From Chondrus crispus (Eukaryota; Rhodophyta; Florideophyceae; Gigartinales; Gigartinaceae): 64,000 nucleotides of DNA. Both the position numbers and the translations under genes were made by a program. Location: assembly GCF_000350225.1 (NCBI RefSeq), contig NW_005179194.1, positions 58,263 to 122,262 of the forward strand, written 5' to 3'. Shown here piece after piece: positions 23,403 to 33,845 of this stretch. Every line of letters starts with the position of its first letter. Position 1 is the stretch's first letter. The notes below the pieces were generated by a model, which saw only the letters and a list, made by a program, of their open reading frames with translations, did no database searches and was not told where the DNA came from.

Positions 23403-26228
23403 TCAACCGCTCGCCACGGCTAATTTAACCCTTCGCGGTTAGAATCGTCCTTCGAGCAGGAATTAATTCTAACGTACGGAAGGACACGTGTCCTTCGGAT
23501 GGTACCGGCAGCCAACAGGTCACGAAAACCAAGACGGCTGGACAGTCGAGGCAGAAGAACGCGACCGATATCCGCCAAAAGGGAACGCGCACGAGCCCGT
23601 GCAGTACGAGCAGCAGGGAAGAATCGGTGTCGGAACGACGACGGGAGTGAGAAAGGACCGGGGCTCAAGCGCGACTAGAGAAGAGCCTTAATCTAACGCA
23701 CAAGGACAGCGCCCCGCTCGTACCGAAGAGAGGACAGTACGGGCCCGAACTCGCACCAAGAAGGGCAGTGGAAGTAACGAGGAGACACCAAGACGTAACG
23801 ACCGCCAAGTCCAGCAGACGCGGCCGACGTCATCGCCAAGACGGGTGTAGAGTCCAAGCTCAATATGCGGCACCCAAGCACCACGCAGCACGAACTGCTT
23901 GGGACGAAACGCTTTGCGTAGTTACCAACGAGTAGCAGGAGAGCGACGCCGCCCCCTTAGTCGGGAATGACCCGATCCTTCGCGACTAGTGTCGCGCGTT
24001 CGAGGACTCTCCAGCTCGCGACGGCACCCGCCCCACAACGCGCAGACGAGAAGAGGTGGGTGCAAGAAAGCGAACGCCACTCCGACCCCGCAGTAGTATG
24101 CCGGAAGGGCGCTGTCGCGCGCCGCCCACCCCACTGTCAATCCACTACCACATACGAAAAACGAGTTCGGGGAACGCTCCAAAACATATGTGGGAAATAC
24201 GAACTGAATGAAACTGTATGCAAGTCACCGTCGCTACTGGCTCGGCGGCGAACAGCCGCCGCCCCGCAAATAATCAAAAAAGGGGGAGGAAACGTACAGT
24301 AAGGCACGTGTGCACGTGCTCATACGACCGACAGGACGGGTGGGGGGAGCGACACGCAATCGGACAGCGGAAAGCAGCGTGTGGGACGCGTAGCCTCTCG
24401 GTGGGGTACGAACCGCATTACATGAGAGGGGGGGTAAGAGCTTCGGCACAGTCCTCCCTCCGCCCCATCGAGCGGGCGGACCCCGCCCGCTCGATAGCAC
24501 GCCGCACGGAGCGAACCACGACGAAGGCCCGCGCATCGCCTCGCCCGCTCATACGCAACGAGAACGTACTTGCGAAGATAACGTCGTCGCAATCATCGCA
24601 CTGTCGTCACGGTACAGCGTGCGGACGCACACGCCACAGAGCGCCTCCGTAGGAAGACCGCCGCGCCCTTTTTTCCGCTACCGTGGGCGCGTGCGGCGAT
24701 GCTGGGCGCGCATGCCCGCCGTCACGAAACCATGCGGCAGCCCCGCCCCCGCCGCCTCGACAGGCGCGGCTCTGCCCCATGGCACTGGCGGACCCCGCGC
24801 ATGCCACTCGAGGCCAACTACAAAGAAGATTCCGCGTTTCGCCGCGACCGCTCGTATGAGCCAAGAGAGATACTCGCGAAGACACCGTCGTCGCAAGCAT
24901 CGCTTCGTTGCCACGCACCAGCGCGCGAACGCGCATACCACCGAGCGCCTCCGCACGTAAGTCGCCTCATGCTGCTCTTCCCCGTCACTGTGTGCGAGCC
25001 TCCACGCAAGCTGCGGCAGCTCGGTCCCCCCACCGCGACAGGCGCGACCCCGCGACGCGTAACGGACGCGCGCACTGCCTTAGTGGCAGCAACGTGCCTC
25101 TCCGATAGAAGAAGGACGGGGTCCGCCTAAAACGGACGGTGTGGGTCGTCCGCGAGCGACGACCGAACGCGGATTTCAAGCCCGAAGCGCAGGAGAGGGG
25201 GGGAAGCCCATGAAGGGGGCGGAGGCTCGACGCACGCCGCTAGCCGCGGACCGACCCAAGGCACACGCCTCAACGTCACCGGCTCGCTCGCGCGCCGGCG
25301 TTCTCAGGCCCGGACCTCCCGCGGCCACCTCCGGATGAGGTGGGGACAACCCGTCGCCGTGACCCGGGAACATGCGTAACGCGACGCGGGACCTCGGATG
25401 GCGACCCCGTACACCTCCCCCGCCCTGCCCGATGGGGCGGAGCGAAGAATGCATATCGGGGGACCACACGCAAGGAACCCCCGCGATGCACGGGGACTCG
25501 ATAAGGCCGCGGCCTTGTTACGCGTAACGAGAAAAATGAGAGTCACCACGGGCGCGGCGAAGCGAACCACGCCTGCGCCCCCGTCAGACGACACAGCCGC
25601 GCAGCCCACGACAATTGGGGGACGACCCCTGAGGGGACGTGCTCAGCCACGCGAAGGGATCAGACTGCGCGAACTCCCGCTCGTACTACGAAGGGGGGAG
25701 GCGAATCTGTCTCGACGTTTTATTGTACGCACCGCCACGCTCGCGCACTCGTCGACATAACAGGGGGAAGCCGCGACGCTAGCGACTAGCGTCATTAGTC
25801 GGCACGGTAGACCCCGGACCATAGTGGTCTGGAGGACAGTACTCTGGGTATCGCGGGATCTCGGTGGCCATCGATGCTAGACTGGGCAGGGCGAGGCGCG
25901 CCGGGGGACCGCCTGTACGCGAAGCGGAGCTTCCGGGCGCCAAGCCGCCGGTCGGGGGCGAGTCGGTCCCATAATTCGCGTAAGGATCGCGGACAGCCGG
26001 AGGGGCTAGAACGCGCTCCGAAGCGCGGACCTGAGGCGCCACCGCAGATCGGGCGGAATATAAACTGTCCCGCTCGCGTCTATAGCGATCGCAGTCGTAC
26101 AGTGCGCGTTCTTATTCTCCCGTCTGGCGCTCGGACGCCTCGCGTGAGGACGTGAGCTTGCGATTTAAGCGCCGCAGTTCCAAGGTGCGCGCTCCCAAGT
26201 CGTCCTGGAGCCGTCGCGCCTCGTCACT
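23403..26228. other. Spacer of element B without a recognisable gene
   Basis: GC-rich, with many short unrelated ORFs on both strands and no domain I recognise. It matches in position the 3.5-kb spacer of element A, between integrase and the end of the antisense gene. Two imperfect internal repeats can be read: a CGAACGCG(C)AT-rich segment with TCGTCGCAA recurs at about 24,560-24,660 and 24,860-24,960. Confidence 0.4.
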
Positions 26229-28128
26229 TCAGGCCAGGAACCAACTACCCAGGGTCGCGACCAACGAGCCCACGGTCCAAGTAGGACAGGCAGCCGATCC
26301 TAGGGCACGCGTCATCTCGGGAATGGCCGCCAGCTCGCTTTGAGACAGCACGAGATCGCGCAAGGGACCCCCGATCGTCGGGTCCTCCAGTGGAGGGACT
26401 TGCAAAATAAGCTCGGAGCGGACCGCTCCCCCTTTCGAAGTCGCGAGGGACGGGGACCGGGGCCGCCCAGAAAGGGTTCGAACCCAAATCAATGGGAGCC
26501 GCGCCCACCGCGTCTAGGCCTCGATAACGTTTACGCCGACCACGCCAGCTCTCTGAGCCAACTCCACCTCGCTTACCAGTGCCGCCGACGACCGGCGAAT
26601 TCGGGGAAGGCCGCGCCACGAAAACGTCGGCACCCGCGTTGTACGCAAGGAAGGAACTCTGGACCCCGGTGGTTTAATCCGTCCAGGATCGGCAGTGCTG
26701 CGCGCTGGCGTCGCCGGCGCGGATCATTAGCACGACGGCTTGCTCGAATGTCCACGGGACATGCGACGAGCCTCGCTCGGAGGGATGCAGCGACGCGTCG
26801 GGAAGGCTTGCCATGAGTCGCTCGAGATGGGCGACGGTTTGAAGCGGTTGGAGGAACACTCGCGCGTTAACGTGTACCTCTGCCATGAAGGCGCAACACA
26901 CGGACCAAGCCCACTCACGCTGACAATTGTACTCGAGTCGCGAGTGGGCTGGGTGTTGAGAGTCCGCACAAGCGAAGCCAAAACGCTTCAAGACGGGTGG
27001 CAGGAGGGGATGAACCCCTAACGAGGGGAAGCTCTCCCTGACGTCCAGGGGGAGAACCGGGAAGTCCCCCGACGACAAGCCCGACGCGAAGGCTGCGGAA
27101 GGAATAATACGGCCGTCCACCTCGTCCGGATGCCGATAGGCAGACCAGTCGTGGTGTGCGAATCCCACCGCGTGGAGACGCATCAGGGAACAAGAGGGCT
27201 TTTGCAATGCGACGCGCGGCTTCGAGTGAACGTAGGGACGGGGGAATACGTACAGTCCCGTCACCTCGGGCAGGACGAAGCGACGTGAGCCGTCCTGTCC
27301 GGGACCGAATAGGAACCATCCCATTCGGTCCACGTATTCCACTTCCGCGGTACCGTAGGCGAAGGTGCGGTCGGCGGGCAGCTCATCCGAGAGCTGGTAG
27401 TCCGACCCGCCGCCCTCGGTCATCAGACGGTGTAGGACCGAGGACGCCTCCTCCAGCCCACCAGCGTTGTACACCTTGAGCACGCGCGCAAGGTCGGGAC
27501 GAAGCCAGGCACGAGCAGCCAACTCCTCAACGGTAACCCCTGAGCCAGCACGGCGCCGCCAGGGGTACCGTAGTTCTCCAGTACCGAGAAGAGGGGCCTC
27601 TGACGACGGAGACCCGAGCCACTGCGTAGCGGAGGACCGCTCCTCCACGCCCGCTTCGACAGCGGGGCGAGCCGCTCCTCCCTGCACCGACGGCCATCGG
27701 CAACTGCTGTCCGTGCCAAGCGAGCCTACAGTAGGCTGGAAAGGCGGGGACGCGCCCCCCGCGTCACACACCACCGCCAACGGAAGAAGGGCGACGGCTT
27801 CACTCGCCCCGGTCGCCGGGGCAGCGCGGCGGCCATCGACACCGGCGGACGCCGGGCGGAACGCCACGGCCGGACTCACGAGGTCCCGCGACGCAGGCAC
27901 CAACTCGACGGAAACCGTAGATGAGCGACGCTTTTGGAACGGAGAAGCGGGAGCTGAGGCGGGGCGGGTCGTCGCGCCGCCCGCCATACGCATGCCGGGT
28001 AGCGCGATCGACGAACCTGTACCGTCCGCAGCGGGGATCTCGACGACAGGAGCCCCCTGCTCAGCCGGTTAAACGGAGGGGTCGACAAGCGACGTCGGCG
28101 ACGGACCCTCCGGCGGGTAGGCGTTCAT
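26229..28128 (-). pseudogene. aORF-B: antisense accessory protein, longest copy
   Basis: Read on the minus strand from ATG at 28,128 (MNAYPPEGPSPTS). TAA at 28,069-28,071 and 26,674-26,676 interrupt one frame, and a frameshift near 26,450 precedes the last segment. The N-terminal third is Ala/Pro/Ser-rich. Then come RPDLARVLKVYNAGGLEEAS, DRTFAYGTAEVEYVDRMGWF, FPSLGVHPLLPPVLKRFGFA, REWAWSVCCAFMAEV, TTGVQSSFLAYNAGADVF and, last, SELAAIPEMTRALGSA. Relatives in the window are A, C, D and E. A 440-codon uninterrupted core surviving inside a retrotransposon on the antisense strand argues for a real protein. No enzyme motif is evident; Gag-like, silencing-suppressor or envelope-like roles are all guesses. 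Confidence 0.65.
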
Positions 28129-28436
28129 GACGAGGTACTCCTTGGCACGATGCAGCGACGTAAGTACAGCAAGGGCAGCGCGGGAAGAGACGCGAAGAAG
28201 ATGGTAAGAAGAACGGCCCGGGGCGGCAGGGAACGAAACGCGACAACGCGAGAACAGGGGGACGCAACGCCCAAAAACGGGGCGGGGGGACCCAAAGGAC
28301 CGCCGTGTGCGACTAGCGCGAAGCGAAAGGCACCGAGCGCCGAAGGAAAGGGGGTCACGAGAGCGAACTTAGACGGCGACGGTAAAACACGTGGGCGAGA
28401 CGGGAAGGGACAGTCAGGGTGCATCCCCCTCAAGCC

Positions 28437-28475
28437 CAGCGTGAACGCGGACGTTCACTCTTGGGGCGGCGGCCG
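28437..28475 (+). repeat. Integrase-end/polypurine block, copy 2, next to the 3' LTR
   Basis: GTGAACGCGGACGTTCACTC then TTGGGGCGGCGGCCG directly before the LTR. It is a second copy of the end of the integrase gene (23,371 onward) now non-coding, and supplies the plus-strand primer tract. Confidence 0.75.
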
Positions 28476-29053
28476 TGTAGCATAAGCGCGGATCAGAATT
28501 AGATTTAGAATTAGATCGCGCGCTCGCGATCACACGTGTACTGACAGCGCTACAGTAGCTGAGCACCGTAGCTCAGCACTGTAACGCGCTACAGTACAGT
28601 ACGGACTGTACTGTAGCCCTGTATGATAGACGCGACGACTTGTATATTAAAACTACGGGGAGCCGACGGCGGGGGGGAAGGCAAGCATCGGCTTGGCGAG
28701 ACCCTCACCGTCGGCTAACCCGGAACGCTTACTCTAACTCGGGCACGCTCTCTCTGTTCGCGTTTCAGAGTAGAAGGACACGGGTATCGGGCGCGGGCGT
28801 GCGCGTGTGAGCTAGGATCGGCCTCCGCCCGTCCGTACTGGAACGTCACCCAGTGCCGCGCCGGGGCGTCGAGGCGTCGATCCGCTCTACCGCCAACAGT
28901 AATGCGTTCGCGACCCGACCGGCTCTACCACCGCTACCGGCCCGTGTCCTTCCTCACGCGTTGCTTACTGGTCCTCTCTGTTCTCCTCGCGTTCTACAGG
29001 GTCTCTTACGCGGACTGTGCAAACACCCCCGCCATTGGGGTGTTTATGCTACA
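28476..29053 (+). repeat. 3' LTR of element B (578 bp)
   Basis: Same length and ends as the 5' LTR (TGTAGCATAA...TTATGCTACA), about 9 mismatches by eye. It has the perfect 12-bp dyad at 28,589-28,616, a TATA-like run near 28,643 and the terminal hairpin. Confidence 0.95.
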
Positions 29054-29640
29054 TTCGTCCACTGTGCTAGCTCTCGGTTTTTTCACGACTTGGACTTTGT
29101 CGTGCACTGAGGCCACGTGTGGAAGCCTCAGGCAGAGCACGCGTGTTCGGGACGCGGGGGAGTGGGAATCGGGAGACCACCCGGTGACAACCGGCAGCGT
29201 GGTCCGGGCGCGCGTGCGCGGTAGGTAGACAAGGGTAGCAACAGACAAACACAGTGCGAAGCAAAAGTAGTAGGGGTAGCGGAGTGGCAACGGACGCGCG
29301 TAGGGGCGGTAGTATCCTCGGTAGCAGCGCGCGGTAGAAAGGAGTGGGGATTCAAGGGAATAGATGGGTTCGCGTGGTGTCGCACAGGGAGTGCGAGGAC
29401 CGGCGCGAGGCTACTACCCAGAATCTAGAAACTTGAGAAAGAACCCAATGCTTCGTGCCTCTTTAATTTGGGTGGAGCGTCGACTATGTAGTCGTCGACG
29501 CCGTAATAACAATAGCTTAAAATACGGTAATAATCCCGGCGTACCAGCATATATGCTGTACTGTACGCCTTACCCCTGGTACTGGGTTATGATACCCGAG
29601 TACACGTGGTGATAATACCCGAGTACACGTGGTGATAATA
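29054..29640. other. Right flank of element B
   Basis: Begins with the target duplication TTCGT. The first 60 bases on the minus strand could be coding (HDKVQVVKKPRASTVDE) and may be the other side of the gene interrupted by B, but the frame does not join the DGQHR frame at 15,620 without a stop or splice. Nothing else is recognised. Confidence 0.35.
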
Positions 29641-29805
29641 CACGTTTACACGTGGGTAATGAGGCTGTCAGTACTTCGACAGAGCTTACACCAGGCCATG
29701 CCTGAGGGAGAAATACACGTATACACGTGGAGGAGGAACTGTCAGTACTTCGACAGGGCTTACACCAGGCCATGCCTGCGGGAGAAATACACGTATACAC
29801 GTGGG
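29641..29805. repeat. Tandem repeat, about 75-bp unit, 2.2 copies
   Basis: Each unit has an E-box-like CACGT(T/A)TACACGTGG start, CTGTCAGTACTTCGACAG (itself a dyad), and GCTTACACCAGGCCATGCCT. Units start at 29,641, 29,715 and (partial) 29,789. A simpler duplication, ATACCCGAGTACACGTGGTG, precedes it at about 29,591-29,633. Confidence 0.7.
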
Positions 29806-30827
29806 ATAATTCGCGTGTGCCTCGCTATTGAGGGAGGCATTTTAGTGCACTACAGACTTCATCATTGACCCCTAGCGTAGATTCGAGAAGATGTGCTCCT
29901 GCTGTAGATTCGGGAAGATATGCGCTTTTAGGGGTGCTCCGCGCTGCAAGTTCACTGTCACCGTGACTGGCGCTTGGGCTATGCTTACCAGAACTCACAT
30001 GGTTCCCTGTAGAGCTCATGCTTTCGGCGTCTCTAGAACGATCCATGCGAGATGAGTTCGGCACATGTACAGACCCTCCATATAGGGCTGTGGATGCCTA
30101 ATCCCCAGAACACATGCCTGGAAAATATCCATTGGTTGTGCGGGCAAAAACAACCAATTTGCTCGAACGCGCGTCATGGGCACCCCGATTTGCACATCAA
30201 TAGTTAATGTGCAAGTCAAAAAAATTTGCGCAATTTTTCGGCCGATTTTATTTGCACATGAACAGGTCCCGTACAAATCAAATCCTTTTCTGCGAATATT
30301 TTCACCGATTTGATTTGCACCTCCGTATTTGATGTGCACATCGAATGCCAGGGACGCGCGGCCACCATGCCCCACTCTCGCCGCAACAACTCGGCGTTGC
30401 GGACACCTGGACAGAATCGAATTCCTTTGTTAGGAATGCACGGGACGAGCAACTCCGTACGCAATCAATGCGGGACGAGCAACCCGTCCGTAATCAGGGC
30501 TTGGTACACGTCTCCCCAAGTAACTTCAAAAAGCTTCTGTACGGCCGTGGCTGGACTTTTTACAATCGCGCAAAGGTCTGGGTGGTGGTGGAGCGTGCGT
30601 TGGGTACTCGTCCAAGTGAGTTGAGGAACCGTTCAAGTAGAGATTAAGCCTTCAGACTGAAGCGCTTTCTCGTTTTCCGGGCATCTGTCAGCGTCGTCAA
30701 CATCCGTGCAGTGTATTTTCGTGTTCGTGCCGTACAAGCCTAGGCATTTTCTCTCCCTCTCTGCTACAAGTCGTTGCTGCCCTCATCGAAAGTATCACAC
30801 AAGATTAATGTGGCTAACAAATCGAAA
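29806..30827. other. No convincing gene; one short ORF
   Basis: A 100-codon plus-strand ORF at 30,345-30,647 (SPSNFKKLLYGRGWTFYNRA, WVVVERALGTRPSELRNRSS) has coding-like composition but no recognised domain. A short duplication GGGACGAGCAAC lies within it. Around 30,190-30,340 TTTGCAC/GTGCAAA boxes recur on both strands. Confidence 0.3.
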
Positions 30828-31570
30828 ATGTCTTCCTTCAGGAAGCGCATCAAGCCCATAGAGGCAGTCCGAGCAGCCGTAATGCGGGAAGTGCAAGTGC
30901 ACTACCCAGGCTTGCGGCCATCGCCAACTTGGTAGAGAAAAATATTGAGACCGACGCTGCAAGCAACTTCTTACATTCTTTGGGAGCCGAAAATGTCTCT
31001 GAGAAGGGATTTCACCTATCCAAAATGACTCAGAGTCAAGCAGGACAAGTTTACAAATTGGTAAGACGCTTCTTGGTTGCGGGAGAGGGGAATATACGAG
31101 ACCTTGGGAGATTCTTGATATAATAAGCGACATCGATGGCGACAGCTTCAATGATAGAGCTCTGCAGTGTACCTTACTTAGGAATACGAGAGCGACACGG
31201 CAGCCTGTGATAGAGCCCGGGATCCTTACTTCGCCTGCATCTTCCTTCGAAATAATGATGTTTCTGCTCTACGTGAGGGTGGCTATGAACTGTCACACCT
31301 GGAAGCAAGAATCTCCCTGTGCCAACAAAAAGAAAGCCTTGCAGAAATTCACTGCCAGCAGGGAGACATCACAGCGTATTGCAATTGTTGTTCAGTGATT
31401 TATTCGCGCATGTGATTGCAAGGCAAGATCCATGGGAATCCAGGACTGCGAAGAAATGATATATCCTTCCGTCACCTTGGTACGTGGTGAGCGCGAGTTG
31501 TGCTTTTCAGTGCTGATTTCAGGCCTTTTCAATATACAACAGAACGACACAATCACAGTCAACGCTTAGG
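30828..31570 (+). pseudogene. Decayed gene of unknown function, cut by the DIRS element
   Basis: Starting at ATG 30,828 (MSSFRKRIKPIEAVRAAVMR), coding-like stretches follow one another in shifting frames: LVEKNIETDAASNFLHSLGA, PYFACIFLRNNDVSALREGG, LEARISLCQQKESLAEIHCQ, then CEEMIYPSVTLVRGERELCF and LISGLFNIQQNDTITVNA. Frame changes fall near 30,910, 31,105, 31,195 and 31,400 and could be introns or indels. The last frame stops where the DIRS element begins. On its far side, from 37,407, CISCPPKCSSQTLSRDT and VVDIALREATQLCR may be its continuation. Cys-rich pairs hint at a zinc-binding region. Family not recognised. Confidence 0.35.
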
Positions 31571-31571
31571 A

Positions 31572-31776
31572 ATTCTTTGAATAGGTTTCTGACAAGTGTA
31601 TGGTGAGCCGTGTGCTCCGTGGCAGGCCAAATGAGGAGGCTTTTTGGTGGCCAAAATTGGATGGACCTCTGGTGTGGAATCAGGATGGCTGGTGACAGCA
31701 GTTGAGTATTTAGAGGAGATGTTTAGCTGTCACGAGACCTTGCGCCTCCGAGGTTAGAGTTCCTCATTTACCTTTT
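31572..31776 (+). repeat. DIRS split repeat A1 (205 bp)
   Basis: Begins ATTCTTTGAATA(G/A)GTTTCT and ends ATTTACCTTTT. Copy A2 at 37,017-37,221 has the same length and differs at only a few positions. Confidence 0.85.
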
Positions 31777-31800
31777 TCGCAACATACTACCTAACCACTC

Positions 31801-33573
31801 ATGGAGAGTATTCTAAACTCTGAGACGCCAGACACTCTTCTCGCGGAGTTCTTTTCCGCGAGCTGGCGTGAGGTGTTGGGCCCCTGGTGTTCTAACACTG
31901 TGCCCGGCGATATTGTGCTGCTGATCTCGAGACTGAGAGATTCGGAGGAGGGCTTCGGTCCCCTACCATCCGGGTGGACTTCGGACCCAGGGCCCCCTAT
32001 TTCCCGTTTGTCCAAGTGGCTTCGTAAGGCCTATCGTTCGCAACACAGTCCTGAACTACCGTGAGCTCTACGCATTGAGCGTGTCTGGCAGAGTAGAGAA
32101 ACGGATCTCGAGGGAGTTGAGTCTGTTGGACGACTAATTTCATGGGATAAAGACATTCACGAGGCCACAGAAATCGAATTGGGCAATCTGTGTCAAGCAC
32201 TTGACTCTGTCGGGGTCTTGGTTGATGGTTTGGAGCGCTTCTGGTCCGAATCTGCAGATGAATCTGAGGTGCAAGATAATCTACTTTAGCTTTGGCGATA
32301 TGCGTTTGGGTCCCGTACTTTTGCCGGCTTCCAGGAGCTTTATGCAGCCTATTCTCACCCGGAAAGGCTAAATGCTTTCAAAAAGGAATTTGTGGCATCA
32401 GCGTGTCGTCGACTTAGTCTGGAGGACTATGTGGGAATGTGCCGTATTCTGAATGTGCCTGAGAGTCGCTGTTCTGGCTCACCTCTGGGCGTAGTCCGCC
32501 TTTTACTGTCGGAGCTGCACACGTCTCTACCGTCTACGAATATATCTCCTGCCTTTGCTCTTCCGTCACAATTCCACGGCGAGGGTGCAGCACTCGTTGT
32601 TGGTGAGGGTGCGGAATCACCCGCTGCTGCGGTGGCACTAGGACGGACGGATGATGCTGCACAAAGGGGTGCTCATGAGGGCAATAACCCATCTCACGCG
32701 GGAATTGCCCCTGTACGCTCTGGAGATCGGCGGGAAGATTCTATTGCTTCCAGGCTTCGTGTTGCGGAGCAAGCCGCCGGCATTGGGTCCGACGTGGAAG
32801 CAGATCCAGATATTGGATAGGACGGCCTCGTTGGCTTGGGTGGCGTGTTTGGACTGCCTCTCATTCGACCGACTGATCTCGCGGAGGCTGAAATTCAGGA
32901 GTATGACTCGCTGGTTGCTCTGTTGCCGCGTACGTGGCAGACACACCTAAGCACTAGCCTGGAATTCACGAGGGCCGTGTCTCAGTACCGTCTTAAAATC
33001 AAGACTAAGGAGGAATTGATCGATAATTTAGAAGTGTTCAATCAAGAGCAATTGGTCATTCGTCAGCTTTTATTGGAAAAAAACCAGGACCCAGACTCTC
33101 CGCTGATAATTGCTGAATGCAGATCAGCTTATGATATGCATTACAGTAACAAGGACCGCCTTGTCACTTCCGCCTTTCCACCGCACGAGAGGGTTAGTGG
33201 TCCTCAGATACTGCACTGGACCAGGAATGGGGGCGACTTACAGGATCGGGTCAATCGTGCGTTGGCCAAGGTGTCTGATGATTCGGGTGATACAGCGCTG
33301 AAAAGCGAGATAATCAGCACAGGTCAGCACCTGATTATTGCCATCGACTCCCTCCATCCCGCTCTGGCAGTGCGCAGTGATACAGTCGAGAGTCTCGTCC
33401 GACGACTGACTGTCTTGTTCAGCGTCGATGAGGACTATAAGAGGGACAAGCGCCTTCAGGCCTGGGAGGAGAATGCCTTGTTCTTAGGTACTTACGGTGG
33501 CAGTAGCGCAGCTGCATATAAGCTCCTACGCAAGTCAAAAGCAGATGCAAAGAATTCTTCAGACGGAAAGTAG
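31801..33573 (+). pseudogene. DIRS element: gag-like ORF1
   Basis: One 590-codon frame from MESILNSETPDTLLAEFF to KSKADAKNSSDGK, broken by TGA (32,062-32,064), TAG (32,287-32,289) and TAG (32,818-32,820) with no frameshift. Recognisable features are helical charged segments and a central Ala/Gly-rich linker; no zinc knuckle is seen. It stands where DIRS and Ngaro elements have their gag-like gene. All three stops can be produced by a single C-to-T change from CGA or CAG, suggesting point-mutational decay rather than recoding. Confidence 0.65.
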
Positions 33574-33845
33574 ACTTGCTTGCTGATATACACTACTCCA
33601 CCCTTGTCTCTCTCCCTTCTTCCCCTCTATTTTCTCTCTCTTTTAATTTCATTCTTTCTTTTATTTCGCCTCTTTTACCTCTCTTTTACCCCGCTGTCTC
33701 CTTTGGGCGTGCATTTGTGCGTAATTTGCATTACAAGAGGGTACTTGAATCGGGATTTTCAGTCTCCATTATCGTCAGTCTTGTCAAGGAGAACAACGTT
33801 TGTGCGCCAAGAAAAAAAAGTCTTCACACCACACCCGCACCACCA

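Larger units (their letters stand above)
15621..29053 (+). mobile_element. Ty3/gypsy LTR retrotransposon B, complete 13.4 kb
   Basis: Bounded by two 578-bp direct LTRs, with near-matching target duplications TTCGC (15,616-15,620) and TTCGT (29,054-29,058). Inside on the plus strand: primer-binding site, gag, protease, RT-RNase H and integrase with chromodomain (to 23,391). A 5-kb extra region follows that carries aORF-B on the minus strand. By eye the LTRs differ at about 9 of 578 positions, so insertion is fairly recent. Yet gag, protease, RNase H and integrase contain frameshifts or stops, so this copy depends on others or is dead. Confidence 0.92.

Noticed and set aside
24234..25130. Overlapping Arg-rich ORFs on both strands in the B spacer
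   Set aside because: Typical of GC-rich non-coding sequence; no motif, no counterpart in A or E.
29006..29290. Minus-strand ORF across the 3' LTR edge as a gene
   Set aside because: Its end is LTR sequence; only the short segment outside the LTR could belong to the interrupted gene.
33576..33845. Upstream extension of the DIRS RT frame (L/F/S-rich, looks like membrane segments)
   Set aside because: It is a pyrimidine-rich leader with no ATG in frame before 33,846; hydrophobicity comes from base composition.
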